From: Haemonchus contortus
Taxonomy: Eukaryota > Nematoda > Chromadorea > Rhabditida > Trichostrongylidae
Length of the DNA stretch: 64,000 bases
NCBI GenBank assembly: GCA_000469685.2
Contig: LS997567.1
Location: 1,398,302-1,462,301 of the forward strand
Reading direction: 5' to 3'
The notes beneath the pieces are model-generated. The model was not told where the DNA came from. It did not search any database and saw only the letters and a list, made by a program, of their open reading frames with translations. Below are positions 25,601-35,800 of this stretch, one piece after another (the first letter of the stretch is position 1; each line of letters begins with the position of its first letter). A program made the position numbers and the translations under genes.

Positions 25601-27811
25601 TATGTCTACTTAGAAACAGTTCAGTATCCTAATGTCACAGTGAATTCCCTTCTACGTTGTTTTAATTGTAGGACCTTTGTGAATAGTTCAAGTGCGATTG
25701 TTTGGGAAACCCAGGCCGTAGGATAACACGAGAGACAAAAGTAATCTGGGTCCCTCTTGGCGGATTCTTCAGAGCGAGAAAGAGGGCAAACGCATCTGTG
25801 TACATACTCCCATTACTAACTCGTTGTTCACATTGTGCTAGGCAGGAGAATCGATCGCGGTCACGAACCTGCTGCACTGTTTGTAGAAGGAAAAAAAGGT
25901 TCTCCCATCGCATGGGGGTATGAAAAGTAAACAAACGTTTCTCATGAAATGTGTACTAGTTTGTTTAGCAGATGGTTCGTTTCTTAGGAGTCGCTTTGAC
26001 CTTGCATAACATAACTTTTCTGGACCTTCCGCTGTAATCGCTTGGGAAACTTTTCTTTATATTCCTTTCTCCCATCCCTTATAGTAGTTGGTAATTGGTC
26101 TTTGTCTCAGGAATTAGAAGTGCGACTAGCTTGAGCATTGTAGTTTGACAAGTAAATTTGCAACTATCCTGACTATTGAGTGGAACAGTTCACTACTGCT
26201 CACGCTAAAATTATTGGTACTGAACTGGAGCAACTTGGAATTTCAAATCATTTTCGTGTCGGTGTAAAGTTAAAATTTCAGGTTGTTATTCCTAAAGATG
26301 AAGCGACGCGAAAATCTCTCGAAGCGGCAATGAGCAAAAACTTGCTTTTCGCTCACCTCGAGGTAAGTTGATGTGTTTGGTTTGAAGATTTTTGAATTCA
26401 GCAAATGTTAATCAACCAACGTGAAATTTATTTCGCCAATTGACTTATTTCTTCGTAGGAGGATGAAGCTAAGACGATGTTCGATGCGATGTTCCCTGTA
26501 GAAAAGAAGGCTGGTGAAACGATAATCGAACAAGGAGAAGAGGGAGATAATTTCTACGTTATCGACAAAGGCGTATGTTTTCCCCTTCAACTTAGCTTTA
26601 AACCTTCTCATGGTGGTTGGATGTGAGCATCAGAATTGATAGATATTTGCAAAAGCTATACAAAAACTGCAAAAACATATTTGAGCTTTCAATCTTTTGT
26701 TTCTGGGGATATGCTGTGTTATCCGTCATATTACAAAACAGCAGAAATGACGTAATTGTTATAAAAACATGGGCAGGAGCCTACGTTCTTGGTTCTTCGT
26801 GCATCCATCATTCAAAAAGTTGTTTTGCAGGTTGTCGATGTCTTCGTCAATAATGAATTTGTCTTAACTATCAATGAAGGTGGATCGTTTGGAGAGTTGG
26901 CACTCATTTATGGAACACCCAGAGCGGCTACTGTAGTTGCAAAGGTGATTTTATTTGTAATTTTAAACGATGTAACTCGTTTCAATGGGGTTCAATGATA
27001 TTTTGTTATTCATTTTGTTTTCCAATGAAAGATGCATAATGAATCTATCTTGAACAGACTGACGTCAAGTTGTGGGCCATTGACCGCTTATCGTACCGTC
27101 GTATTTTGATGGGTTCGGTAATGCGAAAACGTAAGATGTACGACGAATTCCTCTCAAAGGTTCAAATCCTGGGTAAGTTCAATTTCCTCGTCATCAAAGG
27201 TTTTTGTCGCATTGTACTGTTGTTGTGCTGAGTAAAGTGTTTGGTGGAATTTAGCCGATCTCGACAAATGGGAACGTGCAAATGTTGCTGATGCCCTCGA
27301 ACGATGTGACTTTGAGCCGGGAACCCATGTTGTTGAACAGGTACTTGATTGTTTTGGCTTCATATTATCCCCAAAAGAGGGCATATTTATTCATTCCTTT
27401 TTTTCAGGGGCAACCGGGCGACGAGTTCTTTATCATCCTCGAAGGTGAAGCCAATGTCCTGCAAAAGCGAAGCGATGATGCACCATTTGATGTCGTTGGC
27501 CACCTCTCTTCCTCAGATTACTTTGGTGAGTTGGACTTGGTTTTTCATTTCACGTTTCATCAATGCCTTATTGCCTGTTCAAGAGAGTGTCCCTGACCAC
27601 AAAGAGATATTGCTAGCACTTGTGCTTTCCAATTTGAGGTGAGATTGCCCTGCTACTCGATCGTCCTCGTGCTGCCACAGTGGTTGCCAAGACCCCGCTG
27701 AAGTGCATCAAACTGGATCGTGCCCGTTTTGAGCGTGTCATGGGTCCCGTTCGTGAGATCCTCAAGCGTGATGTGTCCAACTACAACTCCTACGTCAAGC
27801 TGATGACCTAA
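19602..27811 (+). CDS. kin-2: cAMP-dependent protein kinase type I regulatory subunit (KIN-2)
   Basis: Binds and inhibits the PKA catalytic subunit until cAMP binds. Ten exons: 19602-19692, 19822-19904, 24932-25060, 26282-26362, 26459-26572, 26831-26944, 27058-27172, 27255-27340, 27408-27525 and 27639-27811. Every phase and length agrees, giving 367 aa, close to C. elegans KIN-2. Exons 1-2 encode the dimerization/docking domain (residues 1-58). Exon 3 carries an acidic run and the inhibitory pseudosubstrate RRTGI (about 83-87), with Gly at the phospho-acceptor position as in type I subunits. Two cAMP-binding domains follow, each with its phosphate-binding cassette: [14 protein letters not shown] and [14 protein letters not shown]. 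The protein ends YNSYVKLMT. Intron 2 (5.0 kb) contains an alternative first exon. No disruption was seen. Confidence 0.98.
20572..20610 (+). repeat. (GT)n microsatellite before the alternative kin-2 exon
   Basis: An interrupted GT run lies about 260 bp upstream of the alternative ATG at 20868. A second shorter GT stretch lies at about 20835-20862. It is probably a simple repeat in the putative internal promoter. Confidence 0.8.
20868..20993 (+). CDS. kin-2: alternative first exon of kin-2 (putative N-myristoylated isoform)
   Basis: ATG opens a 42-codon frame that ends exactly in phase 0 at TCG|GTGAGT, so it can join exon 3 at 24932 in frame, giving about 351 aa. The peptide starts [12 protein letters not shown]: Gly2 and Ser6 fit the N-myristoylation rule MGxxxS/T, and a basic patch follows. 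The rest is Gln-rich, then Ser/Thr and Pro-rich. This isoform would skip exons 1-2 and so lack the dimerization/docking domain. A GC-rich stretch and a (GT)n tract precede it, which would suit a second promoter. I recall alternative kin-2 N-termini in C. elegans but cannot check them here. Expression is inferred. Confidence 0.72.
22956..22977. repeat. short perfect inverted repeat
   Basis: Arms AATATAGCTT and AAGCTATATT with a 2-base loop (TT). It is AT-rich, lies within a kin-2 intron, and has no known role. Confidence 0.7.
23871..24255 (-). pseudogene. unidentified antisense open frame inside a kin-2 intron
   Basis: About 128 codons are open without interruption on the minus strand and end at TGA/TAA near 23871. 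The peptide looks protein-like: it includes [19 protein letters not shown] and later [16 protein letters not shown]. No ATG lies near the upstream end, where the frame closes at a stop near 24255, and no clear splice acceptor was found. It may be one exon of a nested gene, or a captured fragment of a gene or transposon. I do not recognise the family. Confidence 0.35.
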
Positions 27812-28368
27812 ATCTAGTCATCGGTTTCCAATATTGCTGATGTTTAGCTCCCCATCCTCTTCTAGTCCTTAATGCCAGACTTGCGCGATTTCTAGCCATG
27901 TAATTGAGTGGACCGTCTCTGTCTCGCTAATCTGGGAGGGTTCATCAAATACGTTTTGGGTTAGAGTACCTAGTTTAATTAGTTGCGCCTTCTTTGTTTT
28001 TTTATATAAATTTTTCTTTACATGTTTGTTCTGTAGTGCTGCGCAAGCTCATTTTTCCCTAATATTCTAGAATTCTATTCGAGTAAAGAGTTCCAGACAT
28101 TAAATACGTAGACTCGAATGATTGATGTGTTCCACTTTAATATACTGTAATGTTTCTGGTCACCGTATATGTATATGTAATGCTTATTTGTTGTGTCTGT
28201 CTCGTTTGTGATTTTATGAGGCGTTTGTTCCCCCAATACAAGTTCGCCAAACAGACCCGAACACCTAGCTTTACTGTTTTCATTCAAATCATTGTCCCCA
28301 TTATGAGTAGTCAGTCCTCATCATCTGAATACCGCACTCTCATCGGTTTTTCCCCCAGTCATATATCA

Positions 28369-28384
28369 GCCCCCCCCCCCCCCC
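28369..28384 (+). repeat. poly(C) tract in the kin-2 3' flank
   Basis: Sixteen consecutive C, 560 bp after the kin-2 stop and before the likely poly(A) signal, so probably inside the 3' UTR. The length is likely variable and prone to assembly error. Confidence 0.85.
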
Positions 28385-28616
28385 TCACTCTCTTTTTTCA
28401 CGTCATCCAGACAAGACACCTGATTTTTGGCATCCACTTTTCCGCAAAACGTAATGGTACACGTTGATTTATATTTATCCGTTTTTACATTGTAGATGTA
28501 TATTTAATCAACACTTTATCCGCCTCCCAGACGTAATGTTTCTTCTTAAGTCATTCAGTCAGTTGATTGTAAAATTTAATTGAACATTCTATAAATGTTC
28601 CTGTATCGAGATACAG

Positions 28617-28622
28617 AATAAA
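28617..28622 (+). terminator. candidate poly(A) signal of kin-2
   Basis: AATAAA lies 0.8 kb after the kin-2 stop codon and is followed by a GT-rich stretch (TTTCATTGTTTTTT). Earlier weaker AT-rich sites exist, so shorter 3' ends are possible. Confidence 0.5.
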
Positions 28623-29189
28623 CGAGCATTATTTCATTGTTTTTTATATTCTAGAACTACTGTTGGCATGGAGCCATTTAGTTCTCGGAAACTACTGCTT
28701 ATACTTGTATGATGGCTGAAATAGTTGAAATCGTGTACTGGTAAACGTGTACGAATAAGGTCATCAGTAAAAGGGCAGAGGTCGGTGCGACAATCCCTTC
28801 AAAACTGTGTTTTCTGGTGCAACGTTCGGTGAAGTGATAGCAAAGGACCCACGACTTAATCAATAAATATGCCTGTCATTGATTAAAAAAATAAGTGGGG
28901 GTAAGTTGCTATTATTTAGACAGAAGCTGAATTCAGAAACTCGACGGATCTTCAATAATTGATTGCGGAGGGGTCCCAGGTGTTGATTTGATGGGATACG
29001 GGATTGATTGACAGGGTTTTATTGATCACCTGGTGACTGGGCGACCAAGCTCGCCCTCTAGTGGTTTCCCGGCATACCGTCATGTCCTGCGCTTTAGAGG
29101 ATCTCAAGCAGTATTCCAGTCCAGTAGTGTAGTCAACAATACTTCTCAGCTCTTGATCGATACCACTGTACTTATCGGATGAAATATAT

Positions 29190-29195
29190 TTTATT
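29190..29195 (-). terminator. candidate poly(A) signal of gene E
   Basis: The minus strand reads AATAAA about 25 bases after the TAG stop of gene E, which would give a very short 3' UTR. Confidence 0.5.
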
Positions 29196-29218
29196 TCAAT
29201 TCTAAAGTTACGAGACAA

Positions 29219-32200
29219 CTATACAAGGGCTTCATTTCCATATCGAACTGCAGCAAGCAGATCGCTCCTTCTTCGCACGTAGAGACGTCCTTTGTTCCAC
29301 GGACTCTGTATCCGACATAGTGCGAAATTATCTTTCAATCGTCGCTCTCTCGTTCCCACGACTACAACCAGACAAAAATTGCACGAATCATTTGACGCTT
29401 CTGTGCTATCCGATGGGGATCGCGATTTTTTGGCCACTTGCTCCAACACGAGCTTTACAACCTGAATTAAATTGAGTTGAACTTCTTTGATTAGCATAGA
29501 CTTCACGACATACTGTAGATTCTACCATGTTGACAAAAGATTGGACGTTTTCCAAACTGCTTGGTGAACTGTGCAAATTTTAAGAGAACATATTCATCTT
29601 ACGTAGTTGCCTCAGCCTCATCAGAATGAGCACCTCCATGCACTACTACTGTTCAACTGATATCATTTAGGAGGAACTTCCCACGGTTTTTTCGATATTA
29701 CAGATGAGAACAGTTCTCGCAAACTAGTAAATACAGTACATAATAGAAGATTGTTGTAAAGTTCTGGACGAGAAAATAGAAAAGCGTGTTCCAAAGAGTG
29801 TTCCAGATTTCTGCAAGTCAGTGGAATTTTCTCATCAGTGAAAAAAAACCAAGTAGCCAACCAACAACTCCAGCACTATTTTACTTATCAGTGTTGTAGA
29901 AATTTTCAATTACGAAGAGTAAGGTGCAGAAACCTTCTGGGTTAGTGCTCGCGTAACTATAAGGTGACCATTTTCTTGAGAGCAGTAGAAAAATATAAAA
30001 CTCGAAGCCGATGGAGCTTATCCGCGGCCCAAATAATATCAAGGAAGGAAATTTGAAGCCAGTTGCTACTCATGGTTGAAATGGGAAATAGAGAACTGTT
30101 CATCATTCGTAGATGTTGGGCCTGTTTGTGAAAATCTGCAGCGTATGGCACTGCGGATACGGTAAGAAAGTATGGTAATCTCTCACAAGTTATGGACAAA
30201 ACTTCGGCACGGGTTCGAGTCCACCTCAGGGCCGGAGTTTTCTTCATAAGTCGCCACTCATAACGAATTTCACCGTTGGCGACGGTAAACGGGGCCCTAT
30301 TATAGCTGTAACCCCAGATATGGTCTACTCCAGATTTGAAGACCGGGATATGATGATAGCATTAATTTATGATGTCGATCGATAAAAAAACCTGTCTTAG
30401 GGAAATTGAAAAGCTGGGAGAAAGCACGAATCGACAAAAATGAGAAGTGCATGAGTCGAGGAATAGCGCCGGCGAGATCGGGGGACCGTCGGTATTGACA
30501 AGAAGAAGATCAGCACGATCTGCCATATGTTGCAGAATGTAAAAGTGAAGATCTTTACAAAATAACTGTAAAATACTTCATACAAGTTAGATATGTCTCT
30601 ATGAAACTTATAAAATAGATGCTTCTTATGATGGTCATTTTCAAAGTGGGTGAGTAGTGATATTATTCTCATTTTGTATTATTACTAAACTACTGTTTTT
30701 AGGAATTTTTTGCCTAGATTTGATGATGCGGGTTGTCTAATATTAAATTTGACTTAGAAAGCGTTCACTCAATTGGGACACGGTAGAAATGACTACTCAT
30801 GAAGTGAACGAGTATCTGTCAGTTTTAGAATAATTGAAGAGCTCAACCTCTGTACTAGTAGTGTTCTGTTGAATAGTAAGATGAATCGGTGTTCCATCAT
30901 TCGAATCGCATTCGTACGCTGTATAAACGGATATCATTTCACTTGGGCTTTGCTTTTCTCTTCGATTTGACCAGTCAACTGATGGATTGTCGACTTCTAG
31001 TGTACCGCTCTGATACAGGCTAAATATCGACTTTTAGGGTTTGATCATAATCTTCAACTTAGGAAATGATTGTCCTTGTATGTACCCGGAATTTGCATAA
31101 CTTTTTTGATATAGTCGGTCCAAAGACTCCGAACTTCCTGGTTGTGGACGATTTGAAACCTCTCCATTCTGAAAATATTCATATTAGTGTCGAAGGGATT
31201 GGCCCTCAATTCCCTTTCCATTTATACGAAAAGAAGAGGGTTCAGAGCTATTATCATGACACAAAAATAACTTCTAAAGTGGTCAAACACAGTTATTCTT
31301 TGAGGCATACCTCTTCATCAGTGTCTTCCCTTTTTTGAGCATCGTCCTCAGATATTCGTCGTTTGGTAGGAGCTAGTATTCGACTGAGCGGTACCGCGTT
31401 ATGCGATGGGCTTAATAGGGTACAAATTGATTCAGATAACTTGCATGTGAAAAAACTATTTTGCAAAATTCTAAAAGCTCTACAGACGATGATTTTTTTA
31501 ACACCAGGAAACTGAAGGATGCTGAGGTTGAGAATTCTAGATCAAGATGGTAGTTAGTGAAGAGGTACGAACAGGTAAAGAAGAGATATGAAAGCGACCT
31601 GGGATAGATAAACCAAGAGAATCCGGTCGAAACCCTCTTCTTTGCAGTCGTCCGACAAAATCAGTATTATGGGTGATCTGCAGCCTAGCATATCAGGGTC
31701 AGGCCATTTTCCCTCCCTCCCCCGCTTCCCTCTTTCACCTAATGGTGGCGATTCCTCTTGCCACCTCATAGGATTTGATATCCTTTTCTATCCTGCTCCA
31801 GTCGCCTATAAGTTTAGCCCTTCAGTCAAAATTATTGCGTGACTTGTTCAGTTGTTCATTCTTGAAGATATCCCGATATCTTTGTCTTCGTGTTTGTGTT
31901 TTTGCTTACTAAAATTGATGTTCCAAAGGGTTGGCTCAGTAAAAGAAGAAATTGTTTTTCTATTCGGATAACTTCACTGGCGTTAGAAACTCCACAGATC
32001 TGGTTACTTGTTTTAATTTCGCGATTTTTTTCAAACCCAAACGAACGAAATGAAAGAAGTCATTTCATGAAAAACTAAAATTTCGAGCCTGACTATTTTG
32101 CTCTACAACGTTACTCCCAGAGTCTATTATCAGTTTACCAGTTTGGCTACTCTATTCACTTTGTATTCTGTAATCACGCCTCTCATTATTCGTGCTCACT

Positions 32201-32588
32201 GCTTTTGAAAGCCGAAGCTTAGGCACCCATAATATATCTCAGGTTAAAGGAGGTTCTGGGAGGAGCGGGGGGGGGGGGGGGGGGGGAGGTGGAAGGAAGT
32301 AGCCAGAGGGGGAGTGGAAAGAGACGGCGAGAATCGGGAATTGACTGCATCGACGGTGGGTCAAACAGTGGGTCAAACAGCATGGTGATGGGGCTGTAGA
32401 CATAGTCATTTTCAGATTTTTTTATACAGTTAATATATTTTCTTACACAGTTCTCGCCACCGCTTCTAAATAGGTAGATTCTTTTTCTAGATGATAAAGC
32501 CTGTAGGAGAAGTTGGACAAACTTCTTTCAAACTACATGGCTTGGCGGGAAGTCGGCGAGCCCCGTTCCCCGCGAAAACACTGCGCAT
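29219..32588 (-). CDS. gene E: unidentified protein, seven-exon model
   Basis: I do not recognise this protein. Model exons (minus, 5' to 3'): 32523-32588, 31614-31677, 31311-31372, 31086-31168, 30856-31007, 29969-30135, 29219-29461. All lengths and phases agree, giving about 215 aa. It starts MRSVFAGNGARR. A basic/acidic block PTKRRISEDDAQKRED could be a nuclear localisation signal. The middle is Ser/Pro-rich and charged, followed by a helical segment (WLQISFLDIIWAADKL) and a basic C-terminal part (GRLYVRRRSDLLAAVRYG). The stop is TAG, with AATAAA about 25 bases further on. Intron 1 uses a GTTTGT donor. The gene starts 270 bp after gene B ends, on the same strand. The last coding exon and the two acidic exons are the firmest; exon 1 is the weakest. 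Confidence 0.6.
32267..32286 (+). repeat. poly(G) tract
   Basis: About 20 consecutive G on the plus strand, with more G runs around it, inside intron 1 of gene E. On the sense (minus) strand this is poly(C). It could form a quadruplex on the plus strand, and its length may be unreliable in the assembly. Confidence 0.85.
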
Positions 32589-32721
32589 CGTGTCTTCTAC
32601 CCAGTTTGACTACGGTTTTCATTCTATAGATGTTCTCTGTATTTGTGCTACTCATCTTCCGTTTTAACTGTTGTCAAATGCTCAAATCTAAACTGCAGTG
32701 TTTCTAAAATTCGAAGCTACT

Positions 32722-32770
32722 GGGAGGGAAGGAGAAGAGGTGGGGTGGGGTGAGGTGGGTAGGGGAGGGG
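32722..32770 (-). promoter_or_regulatory. polypyrimidine tract and 3' splice site between genes B and E
   Basis: On the minus strand about 50 bases are almost all C and T and end in CCCTCCCAG (AG at 32721-32720). This is an unusually strong acceptor. It lies after the gene B stop (32859) and before the gene E start (32588), with no exon of gene E upstream of it, so it is a candidate trans-splice acceptor for the downstream gene. Confidence 0.45.
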
Positions 32771-32858
32771 AGAGAATCTAGGTGGCTAGGAAGGCGATTT
32801 CTATAGGTATATTAGCAGATACATTGTATTTATACTGTAGTAATTCAACAAGTCTGAT

Positions 32859-35800
32859 TCAATGAACCAACTTGATACGCTTCGCCCTCGCTTCGGAAGC
32901 GATTCGGCTGATCCATCGAGACTTTTTCCATATTTCGTCCAGTTTTTTCTGAATGCGATCGAATTTACATGATGACATAGATATTTTGAAAAATGTGCTT
33001 CTCAGATTCTTTTTTTTCATTGCTTTACCTGGTACTGGCTAATACCTTCGTGGAGAGTTTTGTAAACTCGCACATCATTTTCCAACAGGCACTTCCTTTG
33101 CTGATATTGACAGACCTGAAACTCTGGCGCTTTTATTCATGAACTGATACTGTTACTTATAGGGCATACTGGTTACCATGAGATAATGCTCCAGAAATAT
33201 CGAAAGGCGACAGTATGCTGTGAAGAATTCAGGCTGATATGTTGACAGATGGACTGCAAATACTCAGGTTTCTATACTTTCTATGCAAGTGTATTAATAG
33301 AACCTACTAGTTTCAAAGGCAGCTATTGGGAGAGTATCACATTTGTTATGAAGACGTGATTGCACCATTTGACGATTTCCCGATGGGGCCGAACACACGT
33401 CATCAGGTCTAGGGAGGATCTTTAACGAAGAAAACCTGTATTTGAAGAAAAAAAAAATTGATGAGCAATTAAGGCAGAACTGTGCCATAGCAATGAGAAA
33501 TTGGAGCTAATAGCAAAGGGAGTATATCAAATTCGCGTAAGATTTCGGCTCAAACACTATTCGTCAGAGAAACAGCAAACAGTTGGCTCCTCACACGGTG
33601 TCATTGTAACTGCTCGGAAACCCACTTATACCCTACTGCAAGCTTGCGCTGACCCCACCGATCGGCTCCTTTTGACCACCCGGAAGCGAAGGCTCTGCCA
33701 TCGTCAGCTCCATCGCACTACTTTCAAAAGAAGTTTTGATCTCGGCAAAAATGGGCAACTAAATTTTTCCTTTTCGTAAGCATTCTTCATGTTCACGCTT
33801 TTTTTATTCTATTTTCTGGCTTCACAGTTTATTTACCGGAAGGTTGTTGTGGTTATTTTAGGGGGGCAGGACCATTGTAAGGGAATAATGTGCCAAAAAT
33901 AGGGTCTCATTGCTCCAAATGTTGAATGAGTTTGAAGGAAGGATGAACGGCACTACTCAACGCCTTATTGCTGTATGCGCTCTGGCGCTCTTCCCAAAAG
34001 CAGATATTTCCAATCAATATCGACTGAAATCACAAAGTCAAAGCCTGATGTGATCTCAATCCCTCTTCCCAATCTTTTGGCTTCGACGCTTTTTTTTCCC
34101 GTTTGTTTTTCGCTATGATCCCAGCTGGTATTGAATAGTCATTAGAATTAATAGTATATACCACTAATACATAAAAGTGAACTGATGGGCCAGCCTGCTT
34201 GCCACCAAGTGGGACATCTAATTTTTTCGCGCTTCGATGCTCAATCTTCAGGTCCAGTACTCTGCCACAGGGTTTTGTTCTATTACTGGGGTTGTGCTCG
34301 CAAAATTGAGTAGTGAATAAAACTTACTAGTAATACAGAAATCTGATCATTGGGTTTCAATATTTCGGCATGGTACAATCGATGCCCTGGTACAATATCC
34401 GAATCGATATCGAGATCATGGAAGAGAGTGTGAATCGCTGTAGAGATATCCGTTTGGAATTTTATTTGATTAGAAGAGGGGATAGAGTCCGGATTTTGAT
34501 CCAATGCCTAAATTTTCCTATTTGTAGTCATAAATTTGGTATTGAGGTAATAAGGAATGGAAAAAACAATTGAATAGAATCAGATAGATATAGGAAATCA
34601 GGTATTCAGGATGAGTCCTCCACCTCCTGCGCTTAGTTTTCCCCTTTATGCCGAATAGAGCCCGTTTGAGAGAGTTAATGATGTTCGATATATACTTTGG
34701 GCGGAGCATTGAAGGTGAACTTTTCTACGCGGACGACAGACGGCAGAGGGGTCAACGCGTTCTTCAGAAGCTGGTCGCTCAGGATTTTCCGAAGCGCACG
34801 GGTGCGCTTCGTTCCACACGTCGCGGGCGGCGCAGCCCACTGCGATTTCGGGATGATCGAAATTCCGTTTGAACCGTGTAAGGGTTTTGCGGTTTGAAAT
34901 GTTTTCCCCCACGCGCAGACGTTTGAATACACCATCGGTGCTGCACCGGTTCTGTGCGTTTCTAGTGGGGAATCTTCTGCAACAGGTCTTACTGCCTCAT
35001 TTTCTGACGTATTTATTTTATACATGAATGAAAATTTGACTGCCTTATTCTACTTCACTTTGCTTATTGTATAAGGAGAACTTATTCAGTTCCCAATAAC
35101 GCGTTCTAAGTTGCATTCAAATACCCGCGCGAGGTGTCCATCTCGTATCGTAGTGGGTTGCGCCGCGCGCGACGTGTGACCTAGTTTCACTGGCGATAGG
35201 ATCGGACGTTCCGTCAGAGCGGGCACCCCACATCCAACCTAGAAAACCATGCTTTCTCGTAATGGTATGCAAGAAGAGAGCAGAAGTAGAGCAAAAGAAT
35301 AAATTTTTTATTTTGGAAAAGGAGTGAGTAGGTGACTGGTGACAATGATGACATATTTATGTTTATGATTCGTACCTCAATTCATATTTATGTCTTGATA
35401 GCTGAACTTCATATCCGAAACGGTACCTTGAGAAATTGCCATTCTTCCTCTGTGACATCTGGATTATCTCGAACGAATACGTGAGGAAGAAAAGATGGTA
35501 AATTATTTGGAACAACAACATGTATTGCGTTCAAAGAGCAGCATAACTTCATGTAGCAAAGATATAGACCTCTGAAAAATGAATATTAAAAGAAAATGGA
35601 GAAGTGGTGAAATGCCTAGTGTTTAGCTTCGGATTTTCGCTGTTCGTGCCCTAGAATTCAACTTATTAGGGTGGGGGTTCTCTTTCCCGAACAGGCGTGC
35701 CATGCTCGCCGCACCAGATCGCGCGTAGACGTTCCAAGCCGCGACTAGCTTATAAAGCAACCAGTAGTGGCACGCGACGAGACAACTAGATACGCTCAAT

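Larger units (their letters stand above)
27812..29189. other. convergent intergenic region, kin-2 and gene E
   Basis: This is the 3' flank of kin-2 (plus) facing the 3' end of gene E (minus). It has the poly(C) tract and the poly(A) signal for kin-2. A minus-strand frame, 28952-29218, continues open after the gene E stop but lies beyond its poly(A) signal. No further gene was seen. Confidence 0.5.

Noticed and set aside
26180..26281. In-frame ATG upstream of kin-2 exon 4 as a third start
   Set aside because: The frame reads through an ordinary intron by chance. The peptide has no likeness to PKA subunits, and the product would lack the pseudosubstrate.
28952..29218. Stop-codon readthrough of gene E into an 88-codon frame
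   Set aside because: A poly(A) signal lies about 25 bases after the TAG stop, so the downstream frame is probably outside the mRNA coding part.
30150..30235. Possible tRNA gene (GGTTCGAGTCC at 30212)
   Set aside because: The T-stem does not pair beyond two bases and no cloverleaf can be drawn. A decayed tRNA-derived repeat is more likely.
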